From positions 17,495,574 to 17,559,573 of the forward strand of contig NC_034010.1 in NCBI RefSeq assembly GCF_000346465.2: 64,000 nucleotides of DNA, read 5' to 3'. Numbering within the stretch: the first letter of the stretch is position 1; every line of letters begins with the position of its first letter. The translations under genes and the position numbers were made by a program. Shown here one piece after another: positions 32,136 to 42,932 of the stretch. The notes under the pieces were generated by a model. That model was given only the letters and a program-made list of their open reading frames with translations. It was not told where the DNA came from and ran no database searches. This DNA is from Prunus persica (Eukaryota > Streptophyta > Magnoliopsida > Rosales > Rosaceae).

Positions 32136-35100
32136 ATGTTCTATGCTTGTCATGCTGCTGCAATAGTAAAAAATAATGGTGTGTGGTATGTGGACAGTGC
32201 ATGCAGCAACCACATGACTTCACAAGCATCCCTTCTAGTCAATATTGACACCAAAGTCACTGCAAAGGTAAAAATGGGCACTGGAGACTTAGTGGAAGCA
32301 ACTGGAAAAGGAACTTTAGTGATTGACACTAAAGCTGGGCCTAGATATATCAAAGAGGTTATGCTTGTACCAGGATTGGATGAAAACTTACTTAGTGTAG
32401 GTCAAATGGTAGAGCATGGCTACTATCTTGTCTTTGGTGATTCTATGGTTGAAATATTTGATGACAGGTCAATGGAGAATTTGCTTGCAAAGGTTTCCAT
32501 GACAGGAAACAGATGCTTCCCACTGTCATTGAAATATGCAAACTCAATGGCTATGAAAGCAACAGTTGAAGAATCCACTTGGTGTTGGCATAGGAGGTTT
32601 GGCCATTTGAATATGCAGAGTCTGAAGTTGTTACAACAACAGGAGCTGGTCTATAGTCTGCCTGAAATTGGAAATGCAAACAGAATTTGCCAAGACTGTG
32701 CAATTGGAAAATCCCACAGAGAGGCCTTTGGCAAAGAGAAAATTTGGAGAGCTAGTTTACCTCTGGAGCTGGTTCATTCAGATGTTTGTGGTCCAATGCA
32801 GACCACATCAATAGGTGGAAACAAATATTTTTTGACTTTCATTGATGACTGCACCAGAATATGCTGGGTGTACTTCATGCAATTCAAGTCAGAAGTTTTT
32901 AACATCTTCAAGAAATTTAAGGCTATGGTAGAATTACAAAGTGGCTACAAACTGAAGAAACTTAGGAGTGACAGAGGTGGGGAATATATCTCTGCTGAAT
33001 TTCTGCAGTTTTGTGAAGAAATTGGTTTGGAAAGACAACTAACCGTGGCCTATTCACCTCAGCAAAATGGAGTTGCTGAGAGAAAGAACAGGACCATTGT
33101 TGAGATGAGCAAGACAATGATGAAAGAGAAGAAATTACCATACAAATTTTGGGGAGAGGCAGTGAATACAGCTATCTATATTCAGAATAGATGCCCCACA
33201 AAAGCTTTAGATAATGTCACTCCATTTGAAGCTTTTAGTGGAAGAAAGCCTGGGGTTAAACACTTAAGAGTGTTTGGTTCTATATGTTTCTGTCATGTGC
33301 CTAATCAGTTGAGGTCTAAGCTGGAAGATGCAGCTGTTAAGTGCATTTTTGTTGGCTATGGCAAATGTGAAAAGGGGTACAAAGTGTACAATTTGCAAAC
33401 CAACAAGATCACTACATCTAGAAGTGTGATCTTTGATGAGAACTCACTATGGGATTGGGACAAGCAAATTGTTGATTCTGTCACAGTTCAGATGAGGCTT
33501 GAAGACACTTCTAGAAGTAGTGAAAAGGAGCATGAAGAAACAATGATAGACATTTCCAGTCCACCTCAAGTAACTGCAGCTGCTACAAATGTTACTTCAC
33601 CAAGTGATTCTCCAAGTTCTACACCTGTAAAGCTTAGAGACATCACTGAGATTTATGCTAGATGCAATATGAGCATCATTGAGCCAGAGAATTTTGCAGA
33701 AGCATCAAAGGATAAGGCTTGGCAAAAAGCAATGGAAGCAGAAATGGAAATGATTGAGAAAAATGAGACTTGGGAACTAGTCGATAGACTAAGTGATAAA
33801 CCTGTGATTGGTGTGAAATGGGTTTATAAGACCAAATTGAACCTTGATGGCTCAATACAGAAGCATAAAGCAAGGCTGGTGGTCAAAGGCTATGCACAAA
33901 AGCCTGGAATCGACTTCAATGAGACTTTTGCTCCTGTGGCCAGACTTGACACAATTAGAACTCTCATAGCTTTGGCAGCTCAAAAGGGGTGGAAATTATA
34001 CCAGTTAGATGTCAAGTCTGCATTCCTAAATGGTGTGCTTAAGGAGGAAGTTTATGTAGACCAATCGGATGGATTTGTAACTACAAACTATGAAGACAAG
34101 GTGTACAAGTTGAAGAAAGCCTTGTATGGTTTGAAACAGGCTCCAAGAGCCTGGTATGAGGAAATCAATGCCTATCTTGTTAGCTGTGGTTATGTCAGAA
34201 GCACAAGTGAGGCTACATTGTATTGCAAGACTAAGGAAGACTCTGGAACTCTAATAGTCTCAATCTATGTTGATGACATTGTGTATACAGGCAGCAGTGA
34301 AGAATTAATTGATGAATTCAAGACTGAAATGATGAGAAGGTATGAAATGACTGATTTAGGCCTTTTATATCATTTCCTTGGTATGACAGTGATTCAAACT
34401 GAATCCTGCATTTTCATAAATCAAAAGAAGTATGCTCTGACTTTGCTGGACAAGTTTGGTTTGAAGCAATGTAAGCCAGTTAGTACTCCTCTGGTGGCAA
34501 CTGAAAAATTGTGCAAAGATGATGGAAGTGATCCTGCAGATGAGAGTGAGTACAGACAGATTATGGGCAGCCTATTGTATTTGACAGCTACAAGACCAGA
34601 CATAATGTTTGCAGCTAGCCTATTAGCTAGATTCATGCATTGTCCAACAAAGAAACACTATGGAACGGCCAAGAGAGTGCTGAGGTATATTCAAGGCACC
34701 ATTGATTTTGGTATTGAATATCAGAAAGGAAAAGAAGCCATCCTAATTGGATATTGTGACAGTGATTGGGGTGGAAGCCAAGATGACATGAGAAGCACCT
34801 CTGGCTATGCTTTCTCTTTTTGCAGTAGAGTATTTTCTTGGGCATCAGTCAAGCAACATAGTGTTGCTCTCTCCACGGCTGAGGCTGAGTATGTCAGTGC
34901 AAGTGAAGCTACTACACAAGCAATATGGTTGAGGTTTGTTCTAGAAGATTTTGGAGAATTGCAAACTGATGCAACTTCATTAATGGTTGACAACACTTCT
35001 GCCATTGCAATGACAAGAAATCCGGTTTTCCATCAGAAAACGAAGCACATCAACCGCAGGTATCATTTCATCCGAGATGCTCTACAAGATGGAGTTGTGG

Positions 35101-35237
35101 ATTTGAGATACTGCAGGTTTGAAGAACAAGTGGCTGACATCTTCACTAAAGCTCTATCTAAAGATCGGTTTAACTATCTTAGAGGATTGCTTGGAGTTAA
35201 ACCTGTTAACAATTTAGAAGGGAGTGTTGAAGGATAA
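32136..35237 (+). CDS. Copia B Pol polyprotein
   Basis: 1033 codons from the first ATG; the frame is open back to the stop at 32019-32021, so this start is only conventional. Protease WYVDSACSNHMTS; pre-integrase zinc region (CWHRRFGHLN...CQDCAIGKSH); integrase core with VHSDVCGPM, LRSDRGGEY and SPQQNGVAERKN (D, D, E); RT from VKWVYKTKLNLDG through YVDDIVYTG; RNase H with GYCDSDWGG, STAEAEYVS and VADIFTKAL. All catalytic motifs seem present. The stop codon lies 13 bp inside the 3' LTR, as is usual in this group. Confidence 0.92.
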   Translation: MFYACHAAAIVKNNGVWYVDSACSNHMTSQASLLVNIDTKVTAKVKMGTGDLVEATGKGTLVIDTKAGPRYIKEVMLVPGLDENLLSVGQMVEHGYYLVFGDSMVEIFDDRSMENLLAKVSMTGNRCFPLSLKYANSMAMKATVEESTWCWHRRFGHLNMQSLKLLQQQELVYSLPEIGNANRICQDCAIGKSHREAFGKEKIWRASLPLELVHSDVCGPMQTTSIGGNKYFLTFIDDCTRICWVYFMQFKSEVFNIFKKFKAMVELQSGYKLKKLRSDRGGEYISAEFLQFCEEIGLERQLTVAYSPQQNGVAERKNRTIVEMSKTMMKEKKLPYKFWGEAVNTAIYIQNRCPTKALDNVTPFEAFSGRKPGVKHLRVFGSICFCHVPNQLRSKLEDAAVKCIFVGYGKCEKGYKVYNLQTNKITTSRSVIFDENSLWDWDKQIVDSVTVQMRLEDTSRSSEKEHEETMIDISSPPQVTAAATNVTSPSDSPSSTPVKLRDITEIYARCNMSIIEPENFAEASKDKAWQKAMEAEMEMIEKNETWELVDRLSDKPVIGVKWVYKTKLNLDGSIQKHKARLVVKGYAQKPGIDFNETFAPVARLDTIRTLIALAAQKGWKLYQLDVKSAFLNGVLKEEVYVDQSDGFVTTNYEDKVYKLKKALYGLKQAPRAWYEEINAYLVSCGYVRSTSEATLYCKTKEDSGTLIVSIYVDDIVYTGSSEELIDEFKTEMMRRYEMTDLGLLYHFLGMTVIQTESCIFINQKKYALTLLDKFGLKQCKPVSTPLVATEKLCKDDGSDPADESEYRQIMGSLLYLTATRPDIMFAASLLARFMHCPTKKHYGTAKRVLRYIQGTIDFGIEYQKGKEAILIGYCDSDWGGSQDDMRSTSGYAFSFCSRVFSWASVKQHSVALSTAEAEYVSASEATTQAIWLRFVLEDFGELQTDATSLMVDNTSAIAMTRNPVFHQKTKHINRRYHFIRDALQDGVVDLRYCRFEEQVADIFTKALSKDRFNYLRGLLGVKPVNNLEGSVEG

Positions 35238-35553
35238 ATTGTTTCCAGGTTTAGTTTAGTTAGTTAGTTAGTTGGACAGGTGTATGGCTCATATGCCATC
35301 ACATATTGTTGGACTAACATGTCCAGATTCATGCCAAGTGTACAGCTCACATGCTGGTACAAATGTATTGGCTGAGTCATTTTCTGTACTAGCTAAAATA
35401 TATATATATTGAAAGTAGGATGAGATCACACAATGAGTGTGTGCATGATTACATTCTTTTTGCCTAACAGATTCTCTCCCTCTCCTTTCTCCCTAAAACC
35501 TTTTCTCATACACTTTCTGTGCATGAACCTCTATTATTCTATAGAAACTTCAA
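35225..35553 (+). repeat. 3' LTR of copia B
   Basis: About 329 bp. Compared with the 5' LTR: one extra AT unit, and ATTATTC where the 5' LTR has ACTATTC near the end. Confidence 0.9.
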
Positions 35554-35759
35554 CATCTGTCAGATACGGTTGTGTCCAAGGCACTGGTGCCCAAGATTGA
35601 CCGGCCAATAGGAATAGTCTGTTTTCAAACTGCAAAGGATAGCAACAATGTTCTTAATTCGTGGGCTACGAACTTGGAGAAATTGCTTGATCTTGTTGAG
35701 AAGAGCTGCCACCAAATACACAAAGAAACATGGTTCACAAGGTTGCTCTCAAGGTTTGA

Positions 35760-36495
35760 GAATCACAAATTTCAGGTATAGATCTTCTGTGAGCGGCATG
35801 CTTATATATGTACTTTTTCGAAAATCAAATGGAAAATCAAATAAAATGCCATTTCCAATGGTGACCTTTAACCATGATTGCAGGTAAGTCACACCTAATC
35901 TTTTATTTCGCGTATTAAAGAGTTCTTTGATTCAAGCATTTGGATTAAACATGTGTTTCACTAGGTTGACGAGGCATATGTATCAATTTATTTCTTTTGC
36001 TAGTGTTATGCTAGCTTCTTGAAACTAAATTGAAGATTGTTGTATGCTACCGGCACATCCCTTGCTAGTAGGTAACCAAGGAAAATTTGATTGGCTTAAT
36101 TTGTTTCTGGCACTGGAAAGAAATTGACTGCTTCACTTGTTAATTATGTTCTTTGGTCTTTAAGATACCTTGTGTGTTCCACATGGTTACTGTCTAATTT
36201 TTTCTGTAGCTTGTGCTTTCAATTGCCATATTATTGCAACCCTGTCCTAACTCGTTCATGCGTTGTCAAAATCCAATTTCTACATTTTGTGTTGTCAAAA
36301 CCTAATTATTTGTTTCTTTTGTGTACACGTTGGTTTAAAAGTAGTAATATTTCTGTATCTTTATTTTCAGTTTCATTTTCTTGTTAAAAGATGGAAGGAT
36401 TAAATTTATTTGGTATTTTGAGAAAAATGATACATTAGGGAGAATGAATGCAAAATTGAAAAGCCCAAGTGTTATCAACAAATGGTTGATTGCCT
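35760..36495 (+). repeat. Duplicated RPN5 3' flank
   Basis: Matches about 12975-13830 downstream of the functional RPN5, with small indels and substitutions that grow toward the right end. Non-coding. Confidence 0.85.
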
Positions 36496-37341
36496 TTGTA
36501 CAATGGATAGATCATACGTGTATAGTGTTAATGTACTCAAAAATAGCATATTTGTTCCAAGAAATGTAGCCTACGAGTAGCGTACTCGAAAATGAACAAG
36601 ACATGTGTTGGAAATAGCATACGAGTTATTCCAATTTTTGAAGATGTCAAATCTTATGTGGCGCTTTTAACGGATAAAAATAATAGCTGAAATTTACTCC
36701 AACCGAACTGCTATAGTCTACGTGGAATGGCGTATGAAGCCTTTGCTGTCAAAGTTGCCGTCAAGTGCTAGAGACATCTTTTGATTAATTTATTATTTTT
36801 TTGTGCATCTGGTTGTGGCTTTATCATTTCATTTAATACTTATCTATATTTTTTTTCTTCTTGTTATTATTTCATGTATCTACTGTCATTATATGCTTTC
36901 ATTATTATTTTTCTTTTTAATTCTTTTCCTTTGTTATCGTCACTTGACACTACTATATATATTATTGATTTTTTTACCGTTGAAAATTTATGTTGATCTT
37001 TTTTATGTTCTTTTCATCAACCAACGTGGAGATGGATGATTTTTTTTTGTTTAATTGTATTTATGTTACATTTATAATTAATTTATAAGTATTTTGACTT
37101 GATTAATGAATTACTCTTAATACTCAAATATAAAAATACATTCATTTAAGAAAGTAATAAATAAATCAACACTAATATAATAAAATAATATTTTAATTTG
37201 ACATATCGGGTGGGGTGTAAAATTATGTAGGATGTCAAATTGCCACATCAGCCATCAAATTTAAATTTGATGTTTGGTATTTGACATCTCCCTTGGAGAT
37301 GCTCTAAGAGACTGTTGTTATAACATTTCTTGGAGCAAATA
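36496..37341. other. Intergenic, possible old MITE
   Basis: AT-rich without a gene. It ends GACATCTCCCTTGGAGATGCTCTAAG (37284-37309), a style common at MITE ends, but no clear partner arm was found. About 37310-37341 matches the NLR 3' flanks (CTTGTTATAACATTTCTTAG at 51094). Confidence 0.4.
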
Positions 37342-38430
37342 TGCTATTTCGGGGTCGTTTGGTACACTAGATTATTATGGATTGGACTAAATTCTGGGAC
37401 TGTCTTAGATTAGCTCGGATTGACTTAAGCTGGATTAAGTACTGACCTACGTTTGGTGCTGCGTCGAACTAAGAAGCTGGATTGTAAAAATAGTGAAGAC
37501 CTATGTTTGGTGCTGTGTCAGATTAAAACAATTATTTAAATATTTAAAATTCATTAGGGATTTTGACCTAAAACTAAGTAAATGCTACAAAGAAACCAAC
37601 GAAAAATGTATGATTTATTAAATAAAAAAATTATAATATTTTTAAAAGCTAAAACTATCTTTATCTCATGTCTTTCTTCTTTTTTCTACTTTTTCTACTT
37701 TTTCTTCCTTTTTTTTTTTCTTCTTCCTTCTCAGGCCCCCTTTCTTTTTTCTTTTTTCTCTCTTCCTCCCGATCTCACTCTCTGGTTCTTTTTTTTTTTT
37801 TCCTCCAATATTGATACAATGATATCCTTCTCCTTCTCTCTCCTTTTCTATCTCCCCCTCCCAACCTTTCTCTGCCTCCTCATCATTTTCTCTCTCTTAT
37901 TCTCCTTTGAAGTCATAGATTTTCATCTCCTTTGAAGTCACAAATCTCCATCTGATTTCATTGAGCCATGGTCGATGGTTGATGACTTTTCAGAGGGTTC
38001 AATTGGGTTTGACATTGGTGGTTGAATTTGGTTTTGGTTTCACTGGATTTGAATTGGTGGTGGTTGATTTGAGTGGGTTGGTTTGAATTGGTGGTGGTTG
38101 ATTCAAGCGGCTCAGTTTGAATTGGTGGAGGATGGTTTGAGTGACTGGGTTTGACAACTGTCTGTGGTGATATGGTGGTGACAATTCTAGGTGAAGAAGA
38201 AGAAGTTGGTTATCGTCGGACTCGCTTGCTCTGTTTAGCAAGCTCGCTATTTTGGCAGCCATGTTTCAAGCTCGTTATATTGAACGAGCGTGTGAGGCAA
38301 ATTTTTTACTGTTAGACTATTTAATTTCATTTAAGTTAGTCCTCCTCTTACCAAACATGAATTTTCAAGTGTTATTTAACTCAATCTAAAAGTGAGGGTA
38401 CCAAACATGCCCTTTGCTCAAAGAATAGCG
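37342..38430. mobile_element. hAT-like MITE in the NLR3 3' flank
   Basis: The left end GGGGTCGTTTGGTAC (near 37353) and the right end GGTACCAAACATGCCC (near 38396) form short inverted ends of the style seen in plant hAT MITEs. The paralogous flank of NLR4 (about 51120) reads straight through and acts as an empty site, which supports an insertion of about 1.06 kb. The inside holds a long CT-rich tract and minus-strand Asn/Pro/Thr-rich low complexity, with no transposase. An 8-bp target duplication could not be shown, so the boundaries are approximate. Confidence 0.5.
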
Positions 38431-38697
38431 AGCCGCATACAAATCAAAGTCACAAGTAAAAATGGTAAAAGAAAATGTAAAATTCAGAGAGAAGTGAGTT
38501 GTTGGGGCCCCGGAATTGATTGCCAGTTAAATGATAGCAGGCATTCTCATCCCATCCACCGCAGATTCCCCAGAGGCATCCTTGCCGATTGACCAATGAC
38601 CATAAACTAAAATAAAATACTAGTTTAGATATAATAAATGTGTGCTGCTGCTGACTAGTTTAATTATTTACTCATTAAAAAGAAACAGACTTGTCAC

Positions 38698-39187
38698 TGT
38701 TATAAAATAACCTGGAATATATGCGGATATTGAGCTGTACGTAAAATAGATAAGACACAGCTTTTAACGAGGTTCGGCTATGCCTACGTCCTCGGAGAGC
38801 AGCAGCAGTAACCTTTCACTATAAAATAATATGGCTACAACTTTAGTGTTTACAACATATGTGGCTCACTGAATTTTCTCTCTAGGAGAATTTCTCTCTG
38901 CTTTCTCTTTTCTCTTTCCTTTCCTTTCTTTCTCTTCCTTTCTCTTTTTTTTTCTCTTCTTCTTCTTTCCGTTACTCTTCTTATTTATAGGCTGAAATAA
39001 TCACTATTCATCACTATTCATCACTGTTCACCCGTGACAGACAAACTCTATCAAAGCCGCCAAATGAACAGTAATGAACAGTAATCACTGTTCACCCGTG
39101 ACAGACAAACTCTATCAAAGCCGCCAAATGAACAGTAATGAACAGTAATGAATAGTTAGTGGGCTCCACACCAAGACTTTTACAACA
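38698..39187 (-). repeat. 3' LTR of copia A2
   Basis: 490 bp. It carries a 64-bp tandem duplication (39027 and 39091 phase points) of the TTCACCCGTGACAGAC...TGAACAGT segment. The purine tract (CTCCAAGAGGGAG, minus strand, 39188-39200) abuts it. Confidence 0.93.
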
Positions 39188-39305
39188 CTCCCTCTTGGAG
39201 ACCACATGTCCCTAGATTGGTTGCCTCATTAAAACCTTGCTTGGAAAAAACCCAGTGGGAAAATCTAAGCGAAGGAAAAAGAGTACAACGTGCATATGTC
39301 CTATG

Positions 39306-42300
39306 TTAGAGGACTCTTGAATGCTCCCCCTGATTTTGCATGCTCCAACTTGATTGCTTGCAGAGTTGTCGTAATCCGATGCCATGTACTAACTTTTGGA
39401 ATGTATATTTCGGCAATGATTTAGTGAAGAGATCTGCCAGGTTATCACTTGAGCGGATTTGTCTGACTTTGATTTCTTGACTCTTCTGGAGCTCATATGT
39501 ATAGAAAAACTTTGGTGATATGTGTTTGGTCCTGTCACCCTTGACATATCCTCCTGTGATCTGAGCAATACAAGCTGCATTGTCCTCATTCAGAATTGTT
39601 GGAGTGTCTGTTGTTGAGGGTAGGGCACATGTGCTTCGGATGTGATGGATTACCGATCTTAACCAAACGCATTCACGACTGGCTTCATGGAGGGCAAGTA
39701 TTTCTGAGTGATTGGAAGATGTGGCCACTAATGTTTGTTTTGTTGAGCGCCATGAGATCGCAGTTCCTCCACATGTAAATACATACCCAGTCTGTGATCG
39801 TCCTTGATGTGGATCAGAAAGATATCCTGCATCAGCATAACCAATAATACTCTGGGCGTTGGTCGATTCACTGGAATAGAATAACCCCATGTCTGTTGTC
39901 CCACGAAGGTATCGTAGAACATGTTTGATGCCGGTCCAGTGTCGCCTTGTTGGAGCAGAACTGTACCTTGCTAACAGATTTACTGAAAATGATATGTCTG
40001 GTCTGGTACATTGTGCTAGGTACAATAAAGCCCCTATTGCACTAAGATATGGTACTTTTGGACCAAGGACCATTTCGTCATTCCCTTTTGGACGATATGG
40101 GTCTTTCTTAGTGTCAAGCGATCGAACGACCATTGGAGTGCTAAGTGGATGGGCTTTATCCATGCCAAACCGTTTCAATACTTTCTCAGTATAAGTTGAT
40201 TGATGCACCAAAATTCCATTAGCACTGTGCTCAATCTGCAAGCCAAGACAATATTTTGTCTTTCCAAGATCCTTCATCTCAAACTCACGTTTGAGATAAT
40301 CAACAGTCTTTTGAAGCTCTGCAGAAGTTCCAATTAGATTCATGTCGTCGACATATACTGCCACTATCGCAAATCCAGACTTTGATTTCTTAATAAACAC
40401 ACATGGGCAAACAGGATCATTTGTGTATCCTTCCTTCAGTAAATACTTACTGAGACGATTGTACCACATTCGTCCAGATTGTTTTAGCCCATATAATGAT
40501 CTTCTCAATTTAACTGAGAACATGCCCCGTGGTTTGTTTCTGGCTGCTTCAGGCAACCTGAATCCTTCTGGAACTTTCATGTATATATCTGTATCCAATT
40601 CTCTATACAAATATGCGGTAATGACATCCATGAGTCTCATTTCAAGTTTTTCTGAAACCGCCAAACTTATTAGGTAACGGAATGTAATTGTGTCCATTAC
40701 TGGAGAATACGTTTCCACATAATCAATTCCAGGCCTTTGTGAAAAACCTTGCGCAACGAGTCGCGCTTTATACCTTGAGATCTCATTTTTCTCATTGCGC
40801 TTTCTTGTAAATACCCACTTGTAACCTACAGGGTTCACATTGGGTGGAGTTGGACTAATATGTCCAAAAACACTCCTCTTTTCCAAAGAATTTAATTCTG
40901 CCTGGATTGGATCCTTCCACTTGGGCCAATCTTGCCTCTGTGTACATTCATTAATAGAGCGTGGTTCAATATCATCATCTTTTATGATTTCAGCAGCCAC
41001 TGAGAATGCAAATATATCATCGATGATCATCTCATTTCTACTCCACAATTCATTAGTGGACGTATAATTTATGGAGATTTCTTGACTTTCAGGTACGGTT
41101 GCCACTCCAGGGGCACTTGTTTCACCAATGACGTTTTCCTTGTCAAGAAGTACCTGTCCCTCTTTGGGGGCATTTGAATTATGAATTGTGGGCTCTCTAT
41201 TTATTTCATTTGGATTCATTTTGTTCATCAACTTCCTCTTTCGAGGAACTGAATCCTTTGAGCCTAGTGGTCTGCCACGTTTTAGGCGTGCAGCAGATGA
41301 ACCATTTGCTGGCACATTGCTTTGTCCATTATGGACATCAATCCGTGCGGGTGCATTTGCAGCTGGGATATGAGATTTCGTCACCTTTGCTGCATCATTA
41401 AATGCATCTGGCATCTGATTTGCAATACTTTGGAGGTGAACGATCCTTCTCACTTCGTTTTCGCGTTGAACAGTATGAGGATCGAGATGAGACAATGTGG
41501 ATACATTCCAGGATAATTCATGTCGTTTTTCAGGAATGAGTTTGCCTTGTTCTTTAGACACAGATTTTTCTCCACCTAAAGGTGGGAAGATTGTCTCATC
41601 AAAATCACAATCCGCAAATCGTGCGGTAAAAATATCACCCGTCAGGGGTTCCAAGTATCTGATGATAGATGGTGAATCAACACCAACATAAATTCCCAAT
41701 CTGCGTTGAGGGCCCATCTTAGTACGTTGCGATGGTGCAATAGGCACATATACCGCACACCCAAAAATTCTTAAATGTGAAATGTTTGGTTGATTTTCCA
41801 ATACGAGTTGTATTGGAGAACCTTGATTATTGGCGACTGGCCTCAATCGCACAACCGATGCTGCATGTAAAATGGCATATCCCCAAGCAGAAACTGGCAA
41901 CTTTGTTTTCATTAGCAAAGTGCATGCTATCAATTGAAGGCGTTTAATTAAAGCTTCTGCCAAGCCATTTTGAGTATGCACATGGGGAACAGGATGTTCA
42001 ATATCAATGCCTAATGACATGCAGTAGTCATCAAAAGTCTGAGATGTAAATTCACCAGCATTATCGAGTCTGATTGACTTAATGGGATAATCTGGGAATT
42101 GGGCTCGTAATTTAATTATCTGAGCCAAAAGCCTAGCAAATGTCATATTCCGAGTAGATAAAAGACAAACATGTGACCATCGGGTAGATGCGTCCACCAA
42201 GACCATAAAGTACCGAAATGGTCCACATGGGGGATGAATGGGTCCACAAATGTCCCCTTGAATTCTCTGCAAAAATGATGGAGACTCAACATCTACCTTT

Positions 42301-42932
42301 GGTTGTGATGGTCTGATCACCAACTTCCCTTGTGAACAAGCTTGGCAAAAGATGTCGCTTGATAACATAATGTGTTTAGTCAACAAGGGATGTCCTTTAG
42401 AGTTGGTGATGATCCTGCGCATCATGGTGGATCCAGGATGACCCAATCTGTCATGCCAAAGCTTAAAAGCATTTGAGTCAGTAGACTCTTGGTCCATGAC
42501 ACTATGTGCCTCAATTGTCCGTATGGTTGTGTAATACAACCCTGATGAGAGCTCACAAAGCTTTTCCAGTATACGCTTTTGGGTATCACTGGAGGTAATA
42601 CAAAGATATTCCATGTTTTCCTCGTTCTTTGTTTCAACATGGTAGCCATTCAAACGTATATCTTTGAAACTCAACAGATTCCTTCTGGAGTTAGATGAAT
42701 ACAAAGCATCTGGAATGGACAATATTGTTCCATTTGGTAACATAATTTGGGCTATTCCTGAACCTTCGATCAGATCTGCAGGACCTGATATGGTTGTTAC
42801 CTTTGCTTTTGTAAGTATTAATTTTGAGAAATACTTCCGATCTTGAAAGATCGTATGAGTAGTTGCGCTGTCTGCGAGACAAATATCTCTGCCATAGCCT
42901 TTGTTTTGAGGGCATCCATATTTTACATCCAT
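39306..42932 (-). CDS. Copia A2 Pol polyprotein, uninterrupted
   Basis: 1208-aa polyprotein from the ATG at 42932 (MDVKYGCPQN). Protease DSATTHTI at about residues 21-28; pre-integrase LWHDRLGHPG with FCQACSQGK; integrase core QGDICGPI, RLDNAGEFTSQ and HTQNGLAEA; RT GYKWVFTRKRNE with YVDDMNLIG; RNase H GYADAGYLSDPHQGR, SEILALHEA and LADLFTKSLP. All recognisable catalytic words are present and there is no stop codon, unlike A1. It starts with its own ATG after a spacer, not as a fusion to Gag. Whether it is active cannot be told from sequence. Confidence 0.93.
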   Translation of the reverse strand: MDVKYGCPQNKGYGRDICLADSATTHTIFQDRKYFSKLILTKAKVTTISGPADLIEGSGIAQIMLPNGTILSIPDALYSSNSRRNLLSFKDIRLNGYHVETKNEENMEYLCITSSDTQKRILEKLCELSSGLYYTTIRTIEAHSVMDQESTDSNAFKLWHDRLGHPGSTMMRRIITNSKGHPLLTKHIMLSSDIFCQACSQGKLVIRPSQPKVDVESPSFLQRIQGDICGPIHPPCGPFRYFMVLVDASTRWSHVCLLSTRNMTFARLLAQIIKLRAQFPDYPIKSIRLDNAGEFTSQTFDDYCMSLGIDIEHPVPHVHTQNGLAEALIKRLQLIACTLLMKTKLPVSAWGYAILHAASVVRLRPVANNQGSPIQLVLENQPNISHLRIFGCAVYVPIAPSQRTKMGPQRRLGIYVGVDSPSIIRYLEPLTGDIFTARFADCDFDETIFPPLGGEKSVSKEQGKLIPEKRHELSWNVSTLSHLDPHTVQRENEVRRIVHLQSIANQMPDAFNDAAKVTKSHIPAANAPARIDVHNGQSNVPANGSSAARLKRGRPLGSKDSVPRKRKLMNKMNPNEINREPTIHNSNAPKEGQVLLDKENVIGETSAPGVATVPESQEISINYTSTNELWSRNEMIIDDIFAFSVAAEIIKDDDIEPRSINECTQRQDWPKWKDPIQAELNSLEKRSVFGHISPTPPNVNPVGYKWVFTRKRNEKNEISRYKARLVAQGFSQRPGIDYVETYSPVMDTITFRYLISLAVSEKLEMRLMDVITAYLYRELDTDIYMKVPEGFRLPEAARNKPRGMFSVKLRRSLYGLKQSGRMWYNRLSKYLLKEGYTNDPVCPCVFIKKSKSGFAIVAVYVDDMNLIGTSAELQKTVDYLKREFEMKDLGKTKYCLGLQIEHSANGILVHQSTYTEKVLKRFGMDKAHPLSTPMVVRSLDTKKDPYRPKGNDEMVLGPKVPYLSAIGALLYLAQCTRPDISFSVNLLARYSSAPTRRHWTGIKHVLRYLRGTTDMGLFYSSESTNAQSIIGYADAGYLSDPHQGRSQTGYVFTCGGTAISWRSTKQTLVATSSNHSEILALHEASRECVWLRSVIHHIRSTCALPSTTDTPTILNEDNAACIAQITGGYVKGDRTKHISPKFFYTYELQKSQEIKVRQIRSSDNLADLFTKSLPKYTFQKLVHGIGLRQLCKQSSWSMQNQGEHSRVL

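Larger units (their letters stand above)
30761..35553 (+). mobile_element. Ty1/copia retrotransposon B (Tork/Tnt1-like)
   Basis: 4793-bp element, plus strand, inside the duplicated RPN5 exon. LTRs (30761-31087 and 35225-35553) begin TGTTGAAGGA and share the end ACTTCAA. With that end, CATCT is a 5-bp target duplication (30756-30760 and 35554-35558). If the end is the canonical CTTCAACA, only TCT is duplicated. The primer site TGGTATCAG follows the 5' LTR at 31090, fitting Met-tRNA, and a purine tract AGAAGGGAG precedes the 3' LTR. The LTRs differ by one substitution and a 2-bp AT-repeat indel, so the insertion is young. One stop codon interrupts gag-pol. Confidence 0.95.
30744..35759 (+). pseudogene. 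Partial RPN5 copy (last exon) split by copia B
   Basis: The last coding exon of RPN5 (parent 12756-12974) recurs as 30744-30760 plus 35554-35759, with the end of the preceding intron at about 30652-30743 and the 3' flank to about 36495. The intron and flank show a DNA-level duplication, not a retrocopy. A copia element sits inside the exon after GAGAAGCATCT. Other lesions: ATG to ACG at the internal Met codon of SDMVVSK, and a 1-bp loss in the AAACCATGG region (35729-35732) that shifts the frame before the end. The ten upstream exons are absent, so it is non-functional. Confidence 0.93.

Noticed and set aside
37582..37935. Plus-strand open frame of 117 codons, very Phe/Leu/Ser-rich
   Set aside because: It is the translation of a CT-rich tract inside a MITE; low complexity and no domain.
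37999..38262. Minus-strand open frame rich in Asn, Pro and Thr
   Set aside because: Low-complexity translation of GGTTTGATTGGTGG-type repeats in the same MITE.
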